Assembly (NCBI RefSeq): GCF_900104145.1
Contig: NZ_FNLB01000006.1
Location: 4,218,501-4,282,500, forward strand
Direction: 5' to 3'
From: Pseudovibrio sp. Tun.PSC04-5.I4
GTDB lineage: Bacteria; Pseudomonadota; Alphaproteobacteria; Rhizobiales; Stappiaceae
DNA: 64,000 nt
Shown here: positions 35,301 to 43,023 of the stretch, piece after piece
Layout: the number at the start of each line of letters is the position of its first letter
How positions within the stretch are numbered: the first letter of the stretch is position 1
Made by a program: the position numbers and the translations under genes
The notes under the pieces: model-generated
Told to the model about the DNA's origin: nothing
The model's input: the letters and a program-made list of their open reading frames with translations, nothing else
Database searches by the model: none

Positions 35301-36077
35301 ATGTCTGAAAGCACTCTTGAAACTAACTCCGCCATTCCTCCCGTTGTCGTCTTGTGTGAGCCTCAGCTTGGCGAGAACATTGGCATGGTTGCCCGTGCAA
35401 TGGCCAACTTTGGCCTGAGCGATTTGCGCTTGATTAATCCGCGAGACGGATGGCCGAGTGACAAAGCCCGCTCCACATCCAGTCGTGCGCATCATGTTAT
35501 TGAAGCAGCCCGCGTATTTGACACTGTTGAAGCGGCGGTTGCTGATCTGCAGCTGGTGTTTGCGACGACAGCGCGTAACCGGGATATTCCCAAGCCGGTT
35601 GTTGGTCCAGACGAGGCTGCGACTCAGAGTGTGGCGCAAGGACTAAGCGGAATTTCCTCCGGCTATATGTTTGGGCGTGAGCGCTGGGGCCTCAACAACG
35701 ATGAAGTGGCACTGGCGCATAAGATCGTCACATTGCCCGTTGATCCGACTTATGCATCTTTGAATATTGCTCAGGCTGTTTTAGTCTGTGCCTATGAATG
35801 GCGCCGTGTGGCGACAGCAGGTGTCCTACCTTTCTCTCTGGAAGATTATGATGGGGTGCCGGCTGCTCAGGATGACATTCAACGGATGTTCAATCATCTC
35901 GAACAGGCATTGGATGCCCGTGGTTTCTTCCGTCCCCTTGAGAAAAAGCCCGTAACAACTCGTAGATTACGGAACCTTTTCCAAAAATCTGACCTGACAG
36001 ATAATGAAGTTCGCATTATGCGAGGCGTTATCAGTTGCTTTGAAAAGTACGGTGTGAAGAACAAGGGCAAGGGCTGA
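35301..36077 (+). CDS. trmJ: tRNA (Cm32/Um32) 2'-O-methyltransferase TrmJ
   Basis: The 258-residue SPOUT-class methyltransferase modifies position 32 in tRNA anticodon loops. The family motifs are intact: PVVVLCEPQLGENIGMVARA, the SAM-binding knot segment GYMFGRERWGLNNDE, and the final VTLPVDPTYASLNIAQAV. GAGGAT precedes the ATG. The stop codon overlaps the murI start by one base, so the genes are translationally coupled. It could in principle modify rRNA, but TrmJ is the best match. Confidence 0.92.
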   Translation: MSESTLETNSAIPPVVVLCEPQLGENIGMVARAMANFGLSDLRLINPRDGWPSDKARSTSSRAHHVIEAARVFDTVEAAVADLQLVFATTARNRDIPKPVVGPDEAATQSVAQGLSGISSGYMFGRERWGLNNDEVALAHKIVTLPVDPTYASLNIAQAVLVCAYEWRRVATAGVLPFSLEDYDGVPAAQDDIQRMFNHLEQALDARGFFRPLEKKPVTTRRLRNLFQKSDLTDNEVRIMRGVISCFEKYGVKNKGKG

Positions 36078-36883
36078 TGAGAGACCGACCATACTCCTCG
36101 CCAGTTGCCAGCGCTTTCCAGTGTTGGAACGGGGATGTGTGGTCGAAGACGCCTGAAGCAGAACGTTTTGGGCGGGTGTTGGTTCTGGATAGTGGGGTGG
36201 GCGGGTTTTCTGTTGCACGTGCCATTCAAGAACTGATGCCAGAGGCCAGATTGCTTTATCTGGCTGATACTGCTGCCTTTCCTTATGGTGATTGGCAGGA
36301 GGATGAATTGCGCGACCGTATTGTTGGCTTAGTGGTTGAAACCTGTCGCACATGGCAGCCAAGTGCTGTCGTTGTTGCGTGTAATACGGCCTCCACCTTG
36401 GTTTTGCAGGCGTTGCGGGCAGTGATTGACGTTCCCGTAGTTGGAACTGTACCTGCTATTAAGCCGGCCGCTGAGCAAACTCAGTCTGGTGTTTTTGCTG
36501 TTTTGGCTACGCCGGGTACTGTGAAGCGAGATTACACGCAGGAACTCATTTCTACGTTTGCACCAGACCACCATATCGAGCTGGTTGGAGCAACGCGGCT
36601 AGCTGAATTGGCGGAAAACAAGCTTGCAGGCAGAGGCGTTGATAAACAGCTTCTAATGAATGAGATCAGCCCCTGTTTTGTGGAGCAAGATGGCAAGCGA
36701 ACTGACCACATTGTGCTTGGTTGCACGCACTATCCCTTTTTAAAAGAAGACATGGAGAAAGTTGCTCCTTGGCCCGTGACGTGGATTGATCCTTCACCCG
36801 CCATCGCAAAACGGCTTGCCTCTGTTTTGGCTGGGGCTGTTGTGGCCTCTACGGGTACAGACATTTATCTGCATACAGTGTGA
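36077..36883 (+). CDS. murI: Glutamate racemase
   Basis: MurI (268 residues) supplies D-glutamate for peptidoglycan. Both catalytic Cys motifs are present: VVACNTAST (Cys about 101) and LGCTHYPF near residue 216. Substrate-binding residues in VLDSGVGGFS follow an N-terminal extension of about 30 residues, so the product is slightly longer at the front than E. coli-type minimal forms. The ATG overlaps the trmJ stop. No ribosome-binding site is obvious, in keeping with coupled translation. Confidence 0.95.
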   Translation: MRDRPYSSPVASAFQCWNGDVWSKTPEAERFGRVLVLDSGVGGFSVARAIQELMPEARLLYLADTAAFPYGDWQEDELRDRIVGLVVETCRTWQPSAVVVACNTASTLVLQALRAVIDVPVVGTVPAIKPAAEQTQSGVFAVLATPGTVKRDYTQELISTFAPDHHIELVGATRLAELAENKLAGRGVDKQLLMNEISPCFVEQDGKRTDHIVLGCTHYPFLKEDMEKVAPWPVTWIDPSPAIAKRLASVLAGAVVASTGTDIYLHTV

Positions 36884-37138
36884 TACAAGCTGGTCAGACC
36901 TGCCTCTCTTTTTTCAATATGAATTAAGTGTAAAATCTCAATTGGTTCCTATTTTAAGAATGAACCGAGTAAAAACATGAATATGTATGGAACTCTCAGT
37001 TCTGTATTGAAATTCATTTTCTATTGTTAGAGGTTTTGTTACAAATACAGGTCCTAAATCTAGAATGACTTAAAATCATCATGGTATACCCCTGCGCTAA
37101 TAGTAATTCAGGCTCGCGCAAGATAGGGAATACCTGCT

Positions 37139-38587
37139 TTGGTCGATCTCATCGTCAACTCCGTCAATACAGTTTTGTGGAATTATGTTTTGCTGTTCGG
37201 CCTGCTGGCTGTTGGTATTTACTTTACAATCCGGTTGAGATTTCTGCAGTTCATACATTTCTGGCAGTGCTTTGAAGTTCTGCTGAAGTCCAGACATGAA
37301 GACAGTCACGGGATCAGCCCTTTTCAGGCGTTGTGTACCAGTCTGGCCTCGCGCGTTGGAACGGGCAATATTGCAGGTGTGGCGGTTGCCCTCACGCTAG
37401 GCGGTCCGGGGGCTATCTTCTGGATGTGGGTTGTTGCTTTGGTTGGTATGGCAACAGCTTATGCCGAAAGTACACTCGCCCAACTTTATAAGGTTGAAGA
37501 TAAAGATGGGCAGTTTCGTGGTGGCCCTGCTGTCTACATGGCCGCAGGGCTCAAGAGCCCGCTTATGGGGCATGTCTTTGCTATTGCGTTGATTTTTGCA
37601 TTTGGCGTGGTGTTTTCCGCAGTTCAGTCCAATTCTATCGCTGATGCGATGTCGAGTGCATTTGGAATGCCTGTAATGGCGACAGGTGCGGTGCTTGTGG
37701 TTGCTGCTGGTGTGGTTATTTTTGGCGGACTGCGTAAGATCGCGCACTTCGCTGAGATTGTTGTGCCCTTTATGGCAGGTGCCTATGTCGTTGTTGCTAT
37801 TGGCATTCTGGCAATGAATTATTCTGAAGTTCCAGGCGTGCTTTGGAGTATTGTGGCTCATGCACTTGGCTTGGAAGAGGCTATTGGCGGCATCTCCGGC
37901 GGTGTTATGGCGGCTATGATGAATGGTATACGCCGTGGTCTATATTCCAATGAAGCTGGTATGGGGTCAGCACCAAATGTTGCAGCCTCAGCTATTCCCG
38001 ATCCGCATCACCCAGCTTCTCAAGGCTTTGTGCAGGCGCTTGGTGTTTTCATTGATACGATTGTGATTTGTACGGCGACTGCACTGATCATTTTGCTTTC
38101 CGGTATCTACGACCCAACATCAGGGGTCACGGGAATTTCATTGACGCAGTCGGCAGCTGAAGCTCACGTGGGTGGTTTTGGGGTCTACTTTATTGCTGTG
38201 GCAATCCTGTTCTTCGCGTTTACCTCTATTGTGGCGAATTATTCTTATGCAGAAAACGCCATGATCTATCTTGATCATGGGTGGAAGCCGGGGCTCACTA
38301 TCTTGCGGCTTGTTTCTCTTGGCATGGTGTTCTGGGGGGCGCTCCAAACCGTTGATACGGTGTTTAATGCAGCCGATGCGGCTATGGGGATAATGGCAAC
38401 GATTAACCTGATAGCGATTGTGTTGCTTGCGCCAAAAGTGAGCTTGATTACCAAGGATTATCTGAAGCAATTGAAGGAAGGCAAGGAGCCGCAATTTGAT
38501 GTTTCGGAGCATCCCGAACTTGCAGATGGTGTGGATGCCACTATCTGGAGTAAGAAACGCGGTGATGAAGCGCGTTTGCGCTATTGA
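37139..38587 (+). CDS. Alanine/glycine:cation symporter (AGCS family)
   Basis: The 482-residue carrier has about eleven membrane segments and takes up alanine or glycine with Na+ or H+. Family signatures include FQALCTSLASRVGTGNIAGV near residue 60 and GIRRGLYSNEAGMGSAPN near 265. The start is a TTG (37139) with AGGGA about 11 bases upstream; no better ATG exists before the first membrane segment. It is a single gene between murI and rpsD with about 250 bases on each side. The exact amino acid cannot be told from sequence. Confidence 0.9.
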   Translation: MVDLIVNSVNTVLWNYVLLFGLLAVGIYFTIRLRFLQFIHFWQCFEVLLKSRHEDSHGISPFQALCTSLASRVGTGNIAGVAVALTLGGPGAIFWMWVVALVGMATAYAESTLAQLYKVEDKDGQFRGGPAVYMAAGLKSPLMGHVFAIALIFAFGVVFSAVQSNSIADAMSSAFGMPVMATGAVLVVAAGVVIFGGLRKIAHFAEIVVPFMAGAYVVVAIGILAMNYSEVPGVLWSIVAHALGLEEAIGGISGGVMAAMMNGIRRGLYSNEAGMGSAPNVAASAIPDPHHPASQGFVQALGVFIDTIVICTATALIILLSGIYDPTSGVTGISLTQSAAEAHVGGFGVYFIAVAILFFAFTSIVANYSYAENAMIYLDHGWKPGLTILRLVSLGMVFWGALQTVDTVFNAADAAMGIMATINLIAIVLLAPKVSLITKDYLKQLKEGKEPQFDVSEHPELADGVDATIWSKKRGDEARLRY

Positions 38588-38665
38588 TACGGCGCAGTCA
38601 TTTGGCAGGCTCCGCGCTATAGTGCGTTGACTCTTGCGTGCATTTTCACTAGATATGCGCTGTTC

Positions 38666-38696
38666 AAGGCGGTTCCATTGGGGCCGCTTTGATTTT
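38666..38696 (+). terminator. Weak terminator after the AGCS gene
   Basis: AAGGCGG (38666-38672) pairs with CCGCTTT (38684-38690) with one G-T pair, followed by GATTTT. Confidence 0.4.
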
Positions 38697-38767
38697 ACGC
38701 ACCCGTGTGGTTCGGCATGCGCTATTTGCCAGGACCGCTGTCAACCTTTGTAGGCTTTTGGGTTTAC

Positions 38768-38793
38768 AAAGGAAAGGAGGGCGCGTTTCCTTT
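38768..38793 (+). promoter_or_regulatory. Hairpin in the rpsD leader
   Basis: AAAGGAAA (38768-38775) pairs with TTTCCTTT (38786-38793) around GGAGGGCGCG, about 35 bases before the rpsD ATG. No T-run follows, so it is not a terminator. S4 autoregulates through its leader in other bacteria; a similar role here is only a possibility. Confidence 0.35.
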
Positions 38794-38826
38794 AAAATTA
38801 CAGATAAACGCTAAGGAAACTGCGAA

Positions 38827-39444
38827 ATGTCTAAGCGCCAAAGCGCCAAGTATAAACTAGATCGCCGGATGGGTGAAAACATCTGGGGTCGTCCTAAAAG
38901 TCCTGCGAACCGTCGTGAATATGGCCCAGGCCAGCACGGTCAGCGTCGTAAGGGCAAGCTTTCTGACTTTGGTGTGCAGCTGCGCGCAAAACAGAAGCTT
39001 AAGGGCTACTACGGCAACATCTCCGAGAAACAGTTCCGTAAGACTTATGATGAAGCTTCCCGTCAGCGCGGTGATACTTCTGAAAACCTTATCGGTCTGC
39101 TCGAGTGCCGTCTTGACGCAGTTGTTTACCGCGCAAAATTCGTTCTCACAGTGTTTGCTGCTCGTCAGTTCATCAACCACGGTCATGTGAACGTTAATGG
39201 TCGCCGCGTAAACATCGGTTCTTACATGTGTAAGCCTGGTGACGTTGTTGAAGTTCGTGAAAAGTCCAAACAGCTGACAATGGTACTGGAAGCAGTACAG
39301 TCCGCTGAGCGTGACGTTCCTGACTACATTGACGCTGACTCCCATAAGTTGACCGCGACATTTGCTCGTGTGCCTTCTTTTGGTGACGTGCCTTACCCAG
39401 TTCAGATGGAACCAAACCTGGTTGTGGAATTCTATTCCCGCTAA
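38827..39444 (+). CDS. rpsD: 30S ribosomal protein S4
   Basis: S4 (205 residues) is a primary 16S rRNA-binding protein that starts assembly of the 30S body. The start SKRQSAKYKLDRRMGENIWG, the segment NRREYGPGQHGQRRKGKLSD and the S4 RNA-binding domain (LECRLDAVVYRAKF, FINHGHVNVNGRRVNI) are conserved. The AAGGAAACTGCGAA before the ATG gives a good ribosome-binding site. It is a single-gene unit outside the ribosomal protein cluster, as is usual in alphaproteobacteria, and ends in a terminator. Confidence 0.99.
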   Translation: MSKRQSAKYKLDRRMGENIWGRPKSPANRREYGPGQHGQRRKGKLSDFGVQLRAKQKLKGYYGNISEKQFRKTYDEASRQRGDTSENLIGLLECRLDAVVYRAKFVLTVFAARQFINHGHVNVNGRRVNIGSYMCKPGDVVEVREKSKQLTMVLEAVQSAERDVPDYIDADSHKLTATFARVPSFGDVPYPVQMEPNLVVEFYSR

Positions 39445-39471
39445 TAGGTTTAGTCTTGAACTTGTTGATTT

Positions 39472-39500
39472 GGGCCGCCTTCTGGGTGGCCCTTTTCTTT
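39472..39500 (+). terminator. Terminator after rpsD
   Basis: GGGCCGCC (39472-39479) pairs with GGTGGCCC (39485-39492) with one G-T pair, followed by TTTTCTTTT. Confidence 0.85.
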
Positions 39501-39591
39501 TGCCCAATTGGCGGGCTTGTCTGCAATTGACCTTGGTGCAGGGCGGCGGTATAGCGCTCAGGCCGTGTCCAAGTCATCTAGCAGAGCAGAT

Positions 39592-40566
39592 ATGAAGCCC
39601 ATGAGCACCTTCGACCCCAGCGATGTTGTTAAAGCAGCAGAGATCGAAAAGACATTTGATCCTGATTGCCACCCGCTCTTTCGTCGTGTGCCGAGCTCTG
39701 TATCTTTCAAGAAACTACGCAAACGGCTGCTGAATGAAACACGTCAGGCTATCGACGCGTACAAGATGGTTCCTGACGGAGCAACGCCTGAGAAGACCAA
39801 GTGGTTGGTTTGTCTTTCTGGCGGTAAAGACAGCTACACATTGCTGGCTGTTTTGATAGATCTTAAATGGCGCGGCTTGCTGCCCGTTGATTTGATCGCC
39901 TGTAACCTGGACCAGTCTCAGCCGGATTTTCCGCAGCACGTTCTTCCTGAGTTCTTTGAACGCTATGAGATTCCAAATAAAATCGTGCGCGCAAACACAT
40001 ACGGTGTCGTGAAAGAAAAGCTGCCTGAAAACAGCACCTATTGCTCTTTATGCTCACGTCTGCGGCGAGGCATTCTTTATCGCACCGCGCGTGAATTGGG
40101 CTGTGAGGCCATTGTGCTTGGTCATCACCGCGATGATGCACTGGAAACGTTCATGTTGAACATGTTCCACGGGGGGCGTATGTCCTCTATGCCGCCAAAG
40201 CTGGTGAATGATGATGGCGACCTGATGGTGTTGCGTCCGCTGATGAATTCTTGCGAAGCGGATATAGAGAAGTTCTCTGCTGCAATGGAATTCCCGATCA
40301 TCCCTTGTAACCTTTGTGGCTCGCAGGACGGATTGCAGCGCGTTCTGATTAAACAGATGTTGCAGGATTGGGAAACTGCGACACCGGGGCGCTTGGGTAT
40401 TATGGCTCGGGCCTTGTCTCATGTAAGCCCATCTCATTTGCATGATCCTAAGGTATTCGACTTCAAAGGCTTGCGTCCGAATATGAGTGTACAGAGCGGT
40501 GAAGACGCAGAGCCATGTGCAGCAGCGTTGGCGATGACTGAGAAGTTGTTGGGCGATGAGATTTAA
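39592..40566 (+). CDS. ttcA: tRNA 2-thiocytidine synthetase TtcA
   Basis: TtcA (324 residues) thiolates C32 of some tRNAs with an iron-sulfur cluster. The PP-loop SGGKDSYTLL and the CxxC pairs CSLC and CNLC that bind the cluster are present, as is GHHRDDALETFMLNMFHGG. The frame is open from 39508, but the ATG at 39592 (MKPMSTFDPSD) is a more natural start; the ATG at 39601 is another option. Together with trmJ, two enzymes acting on tRNA position 32 lie within 5 kb. Confidence 0.94.
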   Translation: MKPMSTFDPSDVVKAAEIEKTFDPDCHPLFRRVPSSVSFKKLRKRLLNETRQAIDAYKMVPDGATPEKTKWLVCLSGGKDSYTLLAVLIDLKWRGLLPVDLIACNLDQSQPDFPQHVLPEFFERYEIPNKIVRANTYGVVKEKLPENSTYCSLCSRLRRGILYRTARELGCEAIVLGHHRDDALETFMLNMFHGGRMSSMPPKLVNDDGDLMVLRPLMNSCEADIEKFSAAMEFPIIPCNLCGSQDGLQRVLIKQMLQDWETATPGRLGIMARALSHVSPSHLHDPKVFDFKGLRPNMSVQSGEDAEPCAAALAMTEKLLGDEI

Positions 40567-40831
40567 GACCGAAAATACTTCGAGTTTTTTGGCGACTGCA
40601 TTTATTGATATGGTAGCTTTTTAGGATGCTCCTGTAATTAAAGTACAAAAATCCCATCAAATAAGTATGAAAACAACTTTGTTTTATGGATTTTATAAAG
40701 ATTATGTCCAGAAGGCCACGTGTAATCTGAAGGCCGATCATTTATTGCAAAATCTGTATCCCAGTTTCGGGTTTTGTATTCTCAGTTTTCTCGATGTGAC
40801 TTTTCCGCACAAATATCATTGGAGAGCAGCT

Positions 40832-41137
40832 ATGAATATGATTATCGACGGCTTGAACGGCATCGGCTGGAAGAAGCAGAAAGATACTGCTGATGAGGTT
40901 TGCCGATGTAACTCCTTAAAGGAACATTGGATTCAGCATTCACGAAAGAGCTGGCCTGCAAAATGCGGTAATGTTGGGTGTCACAATAAACCCACGCATG
41001 GTGCGCATGTGAAATGGTTGAGTGGCAGTCGAAGCCTTATTATCCCACTGTGTGCCAGCTGTAATAAGCAAACTGAGCGCTTTAACGTTCGAGACGGTAT
41101 TGTTACCGTTGCCAAGTATCAATTGCAGTGCGGTTAG
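40832..41137 (+). CDS. Small HNH-like zinc-binding protein
   Basis: The 101-residue protein has an apparent zinc site made of CGNVGCHNKPTHGAHV and LIIPLCASCNKQ, with HW and SWPAKC before it. This resembles a small family seen in gammaproteobacteria and phages that looks like an HNH fold without clear catalytic residues; no function is established. The ATG at 40832 follows GGAGAG. The frame is open to 40667, but the extra stretch is hydrophobic and unlike the family. It lies in a short accessory island between ttcA and the HAD gene, convergent with a secreted peptide gene. Confidence 0.65.
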   Translation: MNMIIDGLNGIGWKKQKDTADEVCRCNSLKEHWIQHSRKSWPAKCGNVGCHNKPTHGAHVKWLSGSRSLIIPLCASCNKQTERFNVRDGIVTVAKYQLQCG

Positions 41138-41141
41138 CGGA

Positions 41142-41333
41142 CTATTTCATTCCACCATAATACTTACAGGCACCGGAACCAGTCAGTATGGATGGCTTCT
41201 GAAATACGGTTATTTGATTACATTCGTACCGTGCAAGGCCCTCTTTGTTGGTTGGAACAATGCTTGCGGCAACTGCACCCATTGTGGTGCCTGCCATAAG
41301 ACCGAGTATTAGAACTCTCAGATAAACTTGCAT
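41142..41333 (-). CDS. Small secreted peptide, unknown
   Basis: A 63-residue protein with a signal peptide (about 1-23, VYLRVLILGLMAGTTMGAVAA) and a mature part of about 40 residues with two Cys that could form a disulfide. A strong GGGGGATGAGAG precedes the ATG, supporting translation. The stop codon is four bases from the HNH-like gene on the other strand. I do not recognise a family. Confidence 0.5.
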   Translation of the reverse strand: MQVYLRVLILGLMAGTTMGAVAASIVPTNKEGLARYECNQITVFQKPSILTGSGACKYYGGMK

Positions 41334-41429
41334 CTCTCATCCCCCGATGATCTTCATTTGATGAGATGTTTTTAGCAGGGGGACTGTGAGAGTGACCTGA
41401 GAGTGATATTCATATTGGGTTCAGAAGTG

Positions 41430-42092
41430 TTAAACGGTAAGGGTGCTCCAGTTAACCTTTAGGAGTTCTGCGGTTTCAATTGCTTGTTCAAATGCATCGA
41501 TGCTGAATGGGGTCATTTCCTTTTCATGAGGCGCGATATGCAGTGCTCTCCAACCTGCAGCGCGTGCCGGGTTTATATCTTTCTCCAAATTGTCACCGAT
41601 GAACAGAGCTTGATTTGCAGAGAAACCGTGCTTGGATTCTAGTTTACGGAGTAGTCCGACGCTTGGTTTGTTTTCTGCTGGGAATGCATCTCCACTTGCA
41701 TATGCAAAGTCAACATAATCAGAAACGTGCAGTTGGTTCATGACAGCCCATTGGAAACTTGATGGTCCGTTGGTCAGGATACCCACCTGACAATTGTAGT
41801 GGGATTTGAGCAACGCTATTGCATGGAAGATACCTGAGAAGGGCTTTTGACACTCCGCCCAACGCGTTGTGAAGTGCTCCAGTGCTTCTTTTTGCTGGGC
41901 GACGGACATATGAGGGAAACACGCATTCACGGCTTCCATGCCCGTGTGTGCTCCATTGTGCATCATATGGCGAAGCCAGACATTGCTGTGTTTGTTGAAT
42001 TGCTCGCCGAAGATTTCATGAAACATTTTGGGGTAGGAGGCTTTGTGATGGCAGATCGTGCCATCCAGATCGAATATAATTGCTTTGAACAT
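41430..42092 (-). CDS. HAD family hydrolase
   Basis: The 220-residue protein is a HAD-superfamily phosphatase of subfamily IA. Motif I is FDLDGTI (nucleophile Asp about 8), motif II GILTNGPSS, a motif III Lys lies in ENKPSVG, and motif IV is FIGDNLEKDI. A helical cap lies between motifs I and II. Such enzymes hydrolyse small phosphorylated metabolites; the substrate is not evident, though phosphoglycolate or a nucleotide are possible. It faces left, with grxD on the same strand about 120 bases upstream. Confidence 0.88.
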   Translation of the reverse strand: MFKAIIFDLDGTICHHKASYPKMFHEIFGEQFNKHSNVWLRHMMHNGAHTGMEAVNACFPHMSVAQQKEALEHFTTRWAECQKPFSGIFHAIALLKSHYNCQVGILTNGPSSFQWAVMNQLHVSDYVDFAYASGDAFPAENKPSVGLLRKLESKHGFSANQALFIGDNLEKDINPARAAGWRALHIAPHEKEMTPFSIDAFEQAIETAELLKVNWSTLTV

Positions 42093-42154
42093 GAGTTTTG
42101 AGCGCTCCCGAGAATACTCTGAAATCTTATGCTCTTTTGGCGTGATAACAATAA

Positions 42155-42184
42155 AAAACGGGCCCTCAAATGAAGGCCCGTTTT
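42155..42184. terminator. Terminator between grxD and the HAD gene
   Basis: AAAACGGGCC (42155-42164) pairs perfectly with GGCCCGTTTT (42175-42184). Read leftward it ends grxD transcription in a T-run. Confidence 0.8.
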
Positions 42185-42208
42185 GAAACTTGGTGTGTCA
42201 GCAGAGAC

Positions 42209-42544
42209 TTATGCAGCTGGTGCTGTCTCGATGCCTTTTTTTGTCAGTAGAGCCTGAAGTTCCTTGGACTGGAACATCTCGCGGATAATATCACACCCGC
42301 CTACGAACTCACCTTTGACGTAGAGCTGTGGGATTGTTGGCCACTGGCTGTAATCTTTGATGCCCTGACGAAGGTTATCATCTTCCAGAACGTTATGGCC
42401 GACGTATTTTACGCCGATATAGTCCATAATCTGCACGCACTGACCTGAGAAGCCACACTGTGGGAAGCTCGGTGTGCCCTTCATGAACAGCACAACATCG
42501 TTGTTATCTACTTCGTGCTTGATCCAGTTATTGATATCGCTCAT
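42209..42544 (-). CDS. grxD: Monothiol glutaredoxin GrxD
   Basis: The 111-residue monothiol glutaredoxin has the CGFS active site (SFPQCGFSGQC) and the glutathione-binding stretches WPTIPQLYVKGEFVGG and CDI. CGFS glutaredoxins carry and deliver Fe-S clusters, often with BolA, whose gene lies just upstream. The frame is open from a TTG at 42577, but the ATG at 42544 gives the canonical start MSDINNWI, with AAAGGA upstream. Confidence 0.97.
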   Translation of the reverse strand: MSDINNWIKHEVDNNDVVLFMKGTPSFPQCGFSGQCVQIMDYIGVKYVGHNVLEDDNLRQGIKDYSQWPTIPQLYVKGEFVGGCDIIREMFQSKELQALLTKKGIETAPAA

Positions 42545-42675
42545 TTCGTCGAATTCCTTTCGCTCGACCGGGGTCAAAGCCCAGTGACCGTGATTGTATT
42601 TTTGTTTATGGTGCGGCCCCTCATATGGGGAATTGCATTTCTAATACAAGACAAAGGTCGCACCGTTAGGTTTTG

Positions 42676-42909
42676 TTATTCCGGGATAGATGTTTGCAAC
42701 GCGAGTGCATGCAAATCGCCACCCATTTTCCCTTTGAGAGCCTGATACACCACCTGGTGCTGCTGCACGCGGGATTTTCCGCGGAAACTTTCTGAGATAA
42801 CGACGGCGGCGTAATGATCACCATCACCGGCCAAGTCTCTGATTTCCACGTGTGCGTCCGGTAAAGCCTCTTTAATAAGGGACTGTAGTTCGCCTGCGTC
42901 CATGGCCAT
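42676..42909 (-). CDS. bolA: BolA family protein
   Basis: The 77-residue BolA/IbaG-type protein has the KALPDAHVEI-like start, the FRGKSRVQQHQVVYQALKG region with a conserved His that can act as an Fe-S ligand, and a short C-terminus. BolA proteins pair with monothiol glutaredoxins in cluster trafficking and iron sensing. It lies about 130 bases upstream of grxD on the same strand and downstream of purL. A start two codons later is possible. Confidence 0.92.
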   Translation of the reverse strand: MAMDAGELQSLIKEALPDAHVEIRDLAGDGDHYAAVVISESFRGKSRVQQHQVVYQALKGKMGGDLHALALQTSIPE

Positions 42910-43023
42910 GAGTGTGCCTCCTTGCCCAACTGGGTTGCTTCTGTTTGGTTGCTTCCCTCTGTGGTTAAAAGAGGGAAGCGAATCTTATTTTAGAACTCAG
43001 TTTAGCAGTTCGGTGGACGAGTA

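Noticed and set aside
40667..40831. Upstream extension of the zinc-binding protein gene
   Set aside because: The extra residues are hydrophobic and unlike the family; the ATG at 40832 has GGAGAG upstream.
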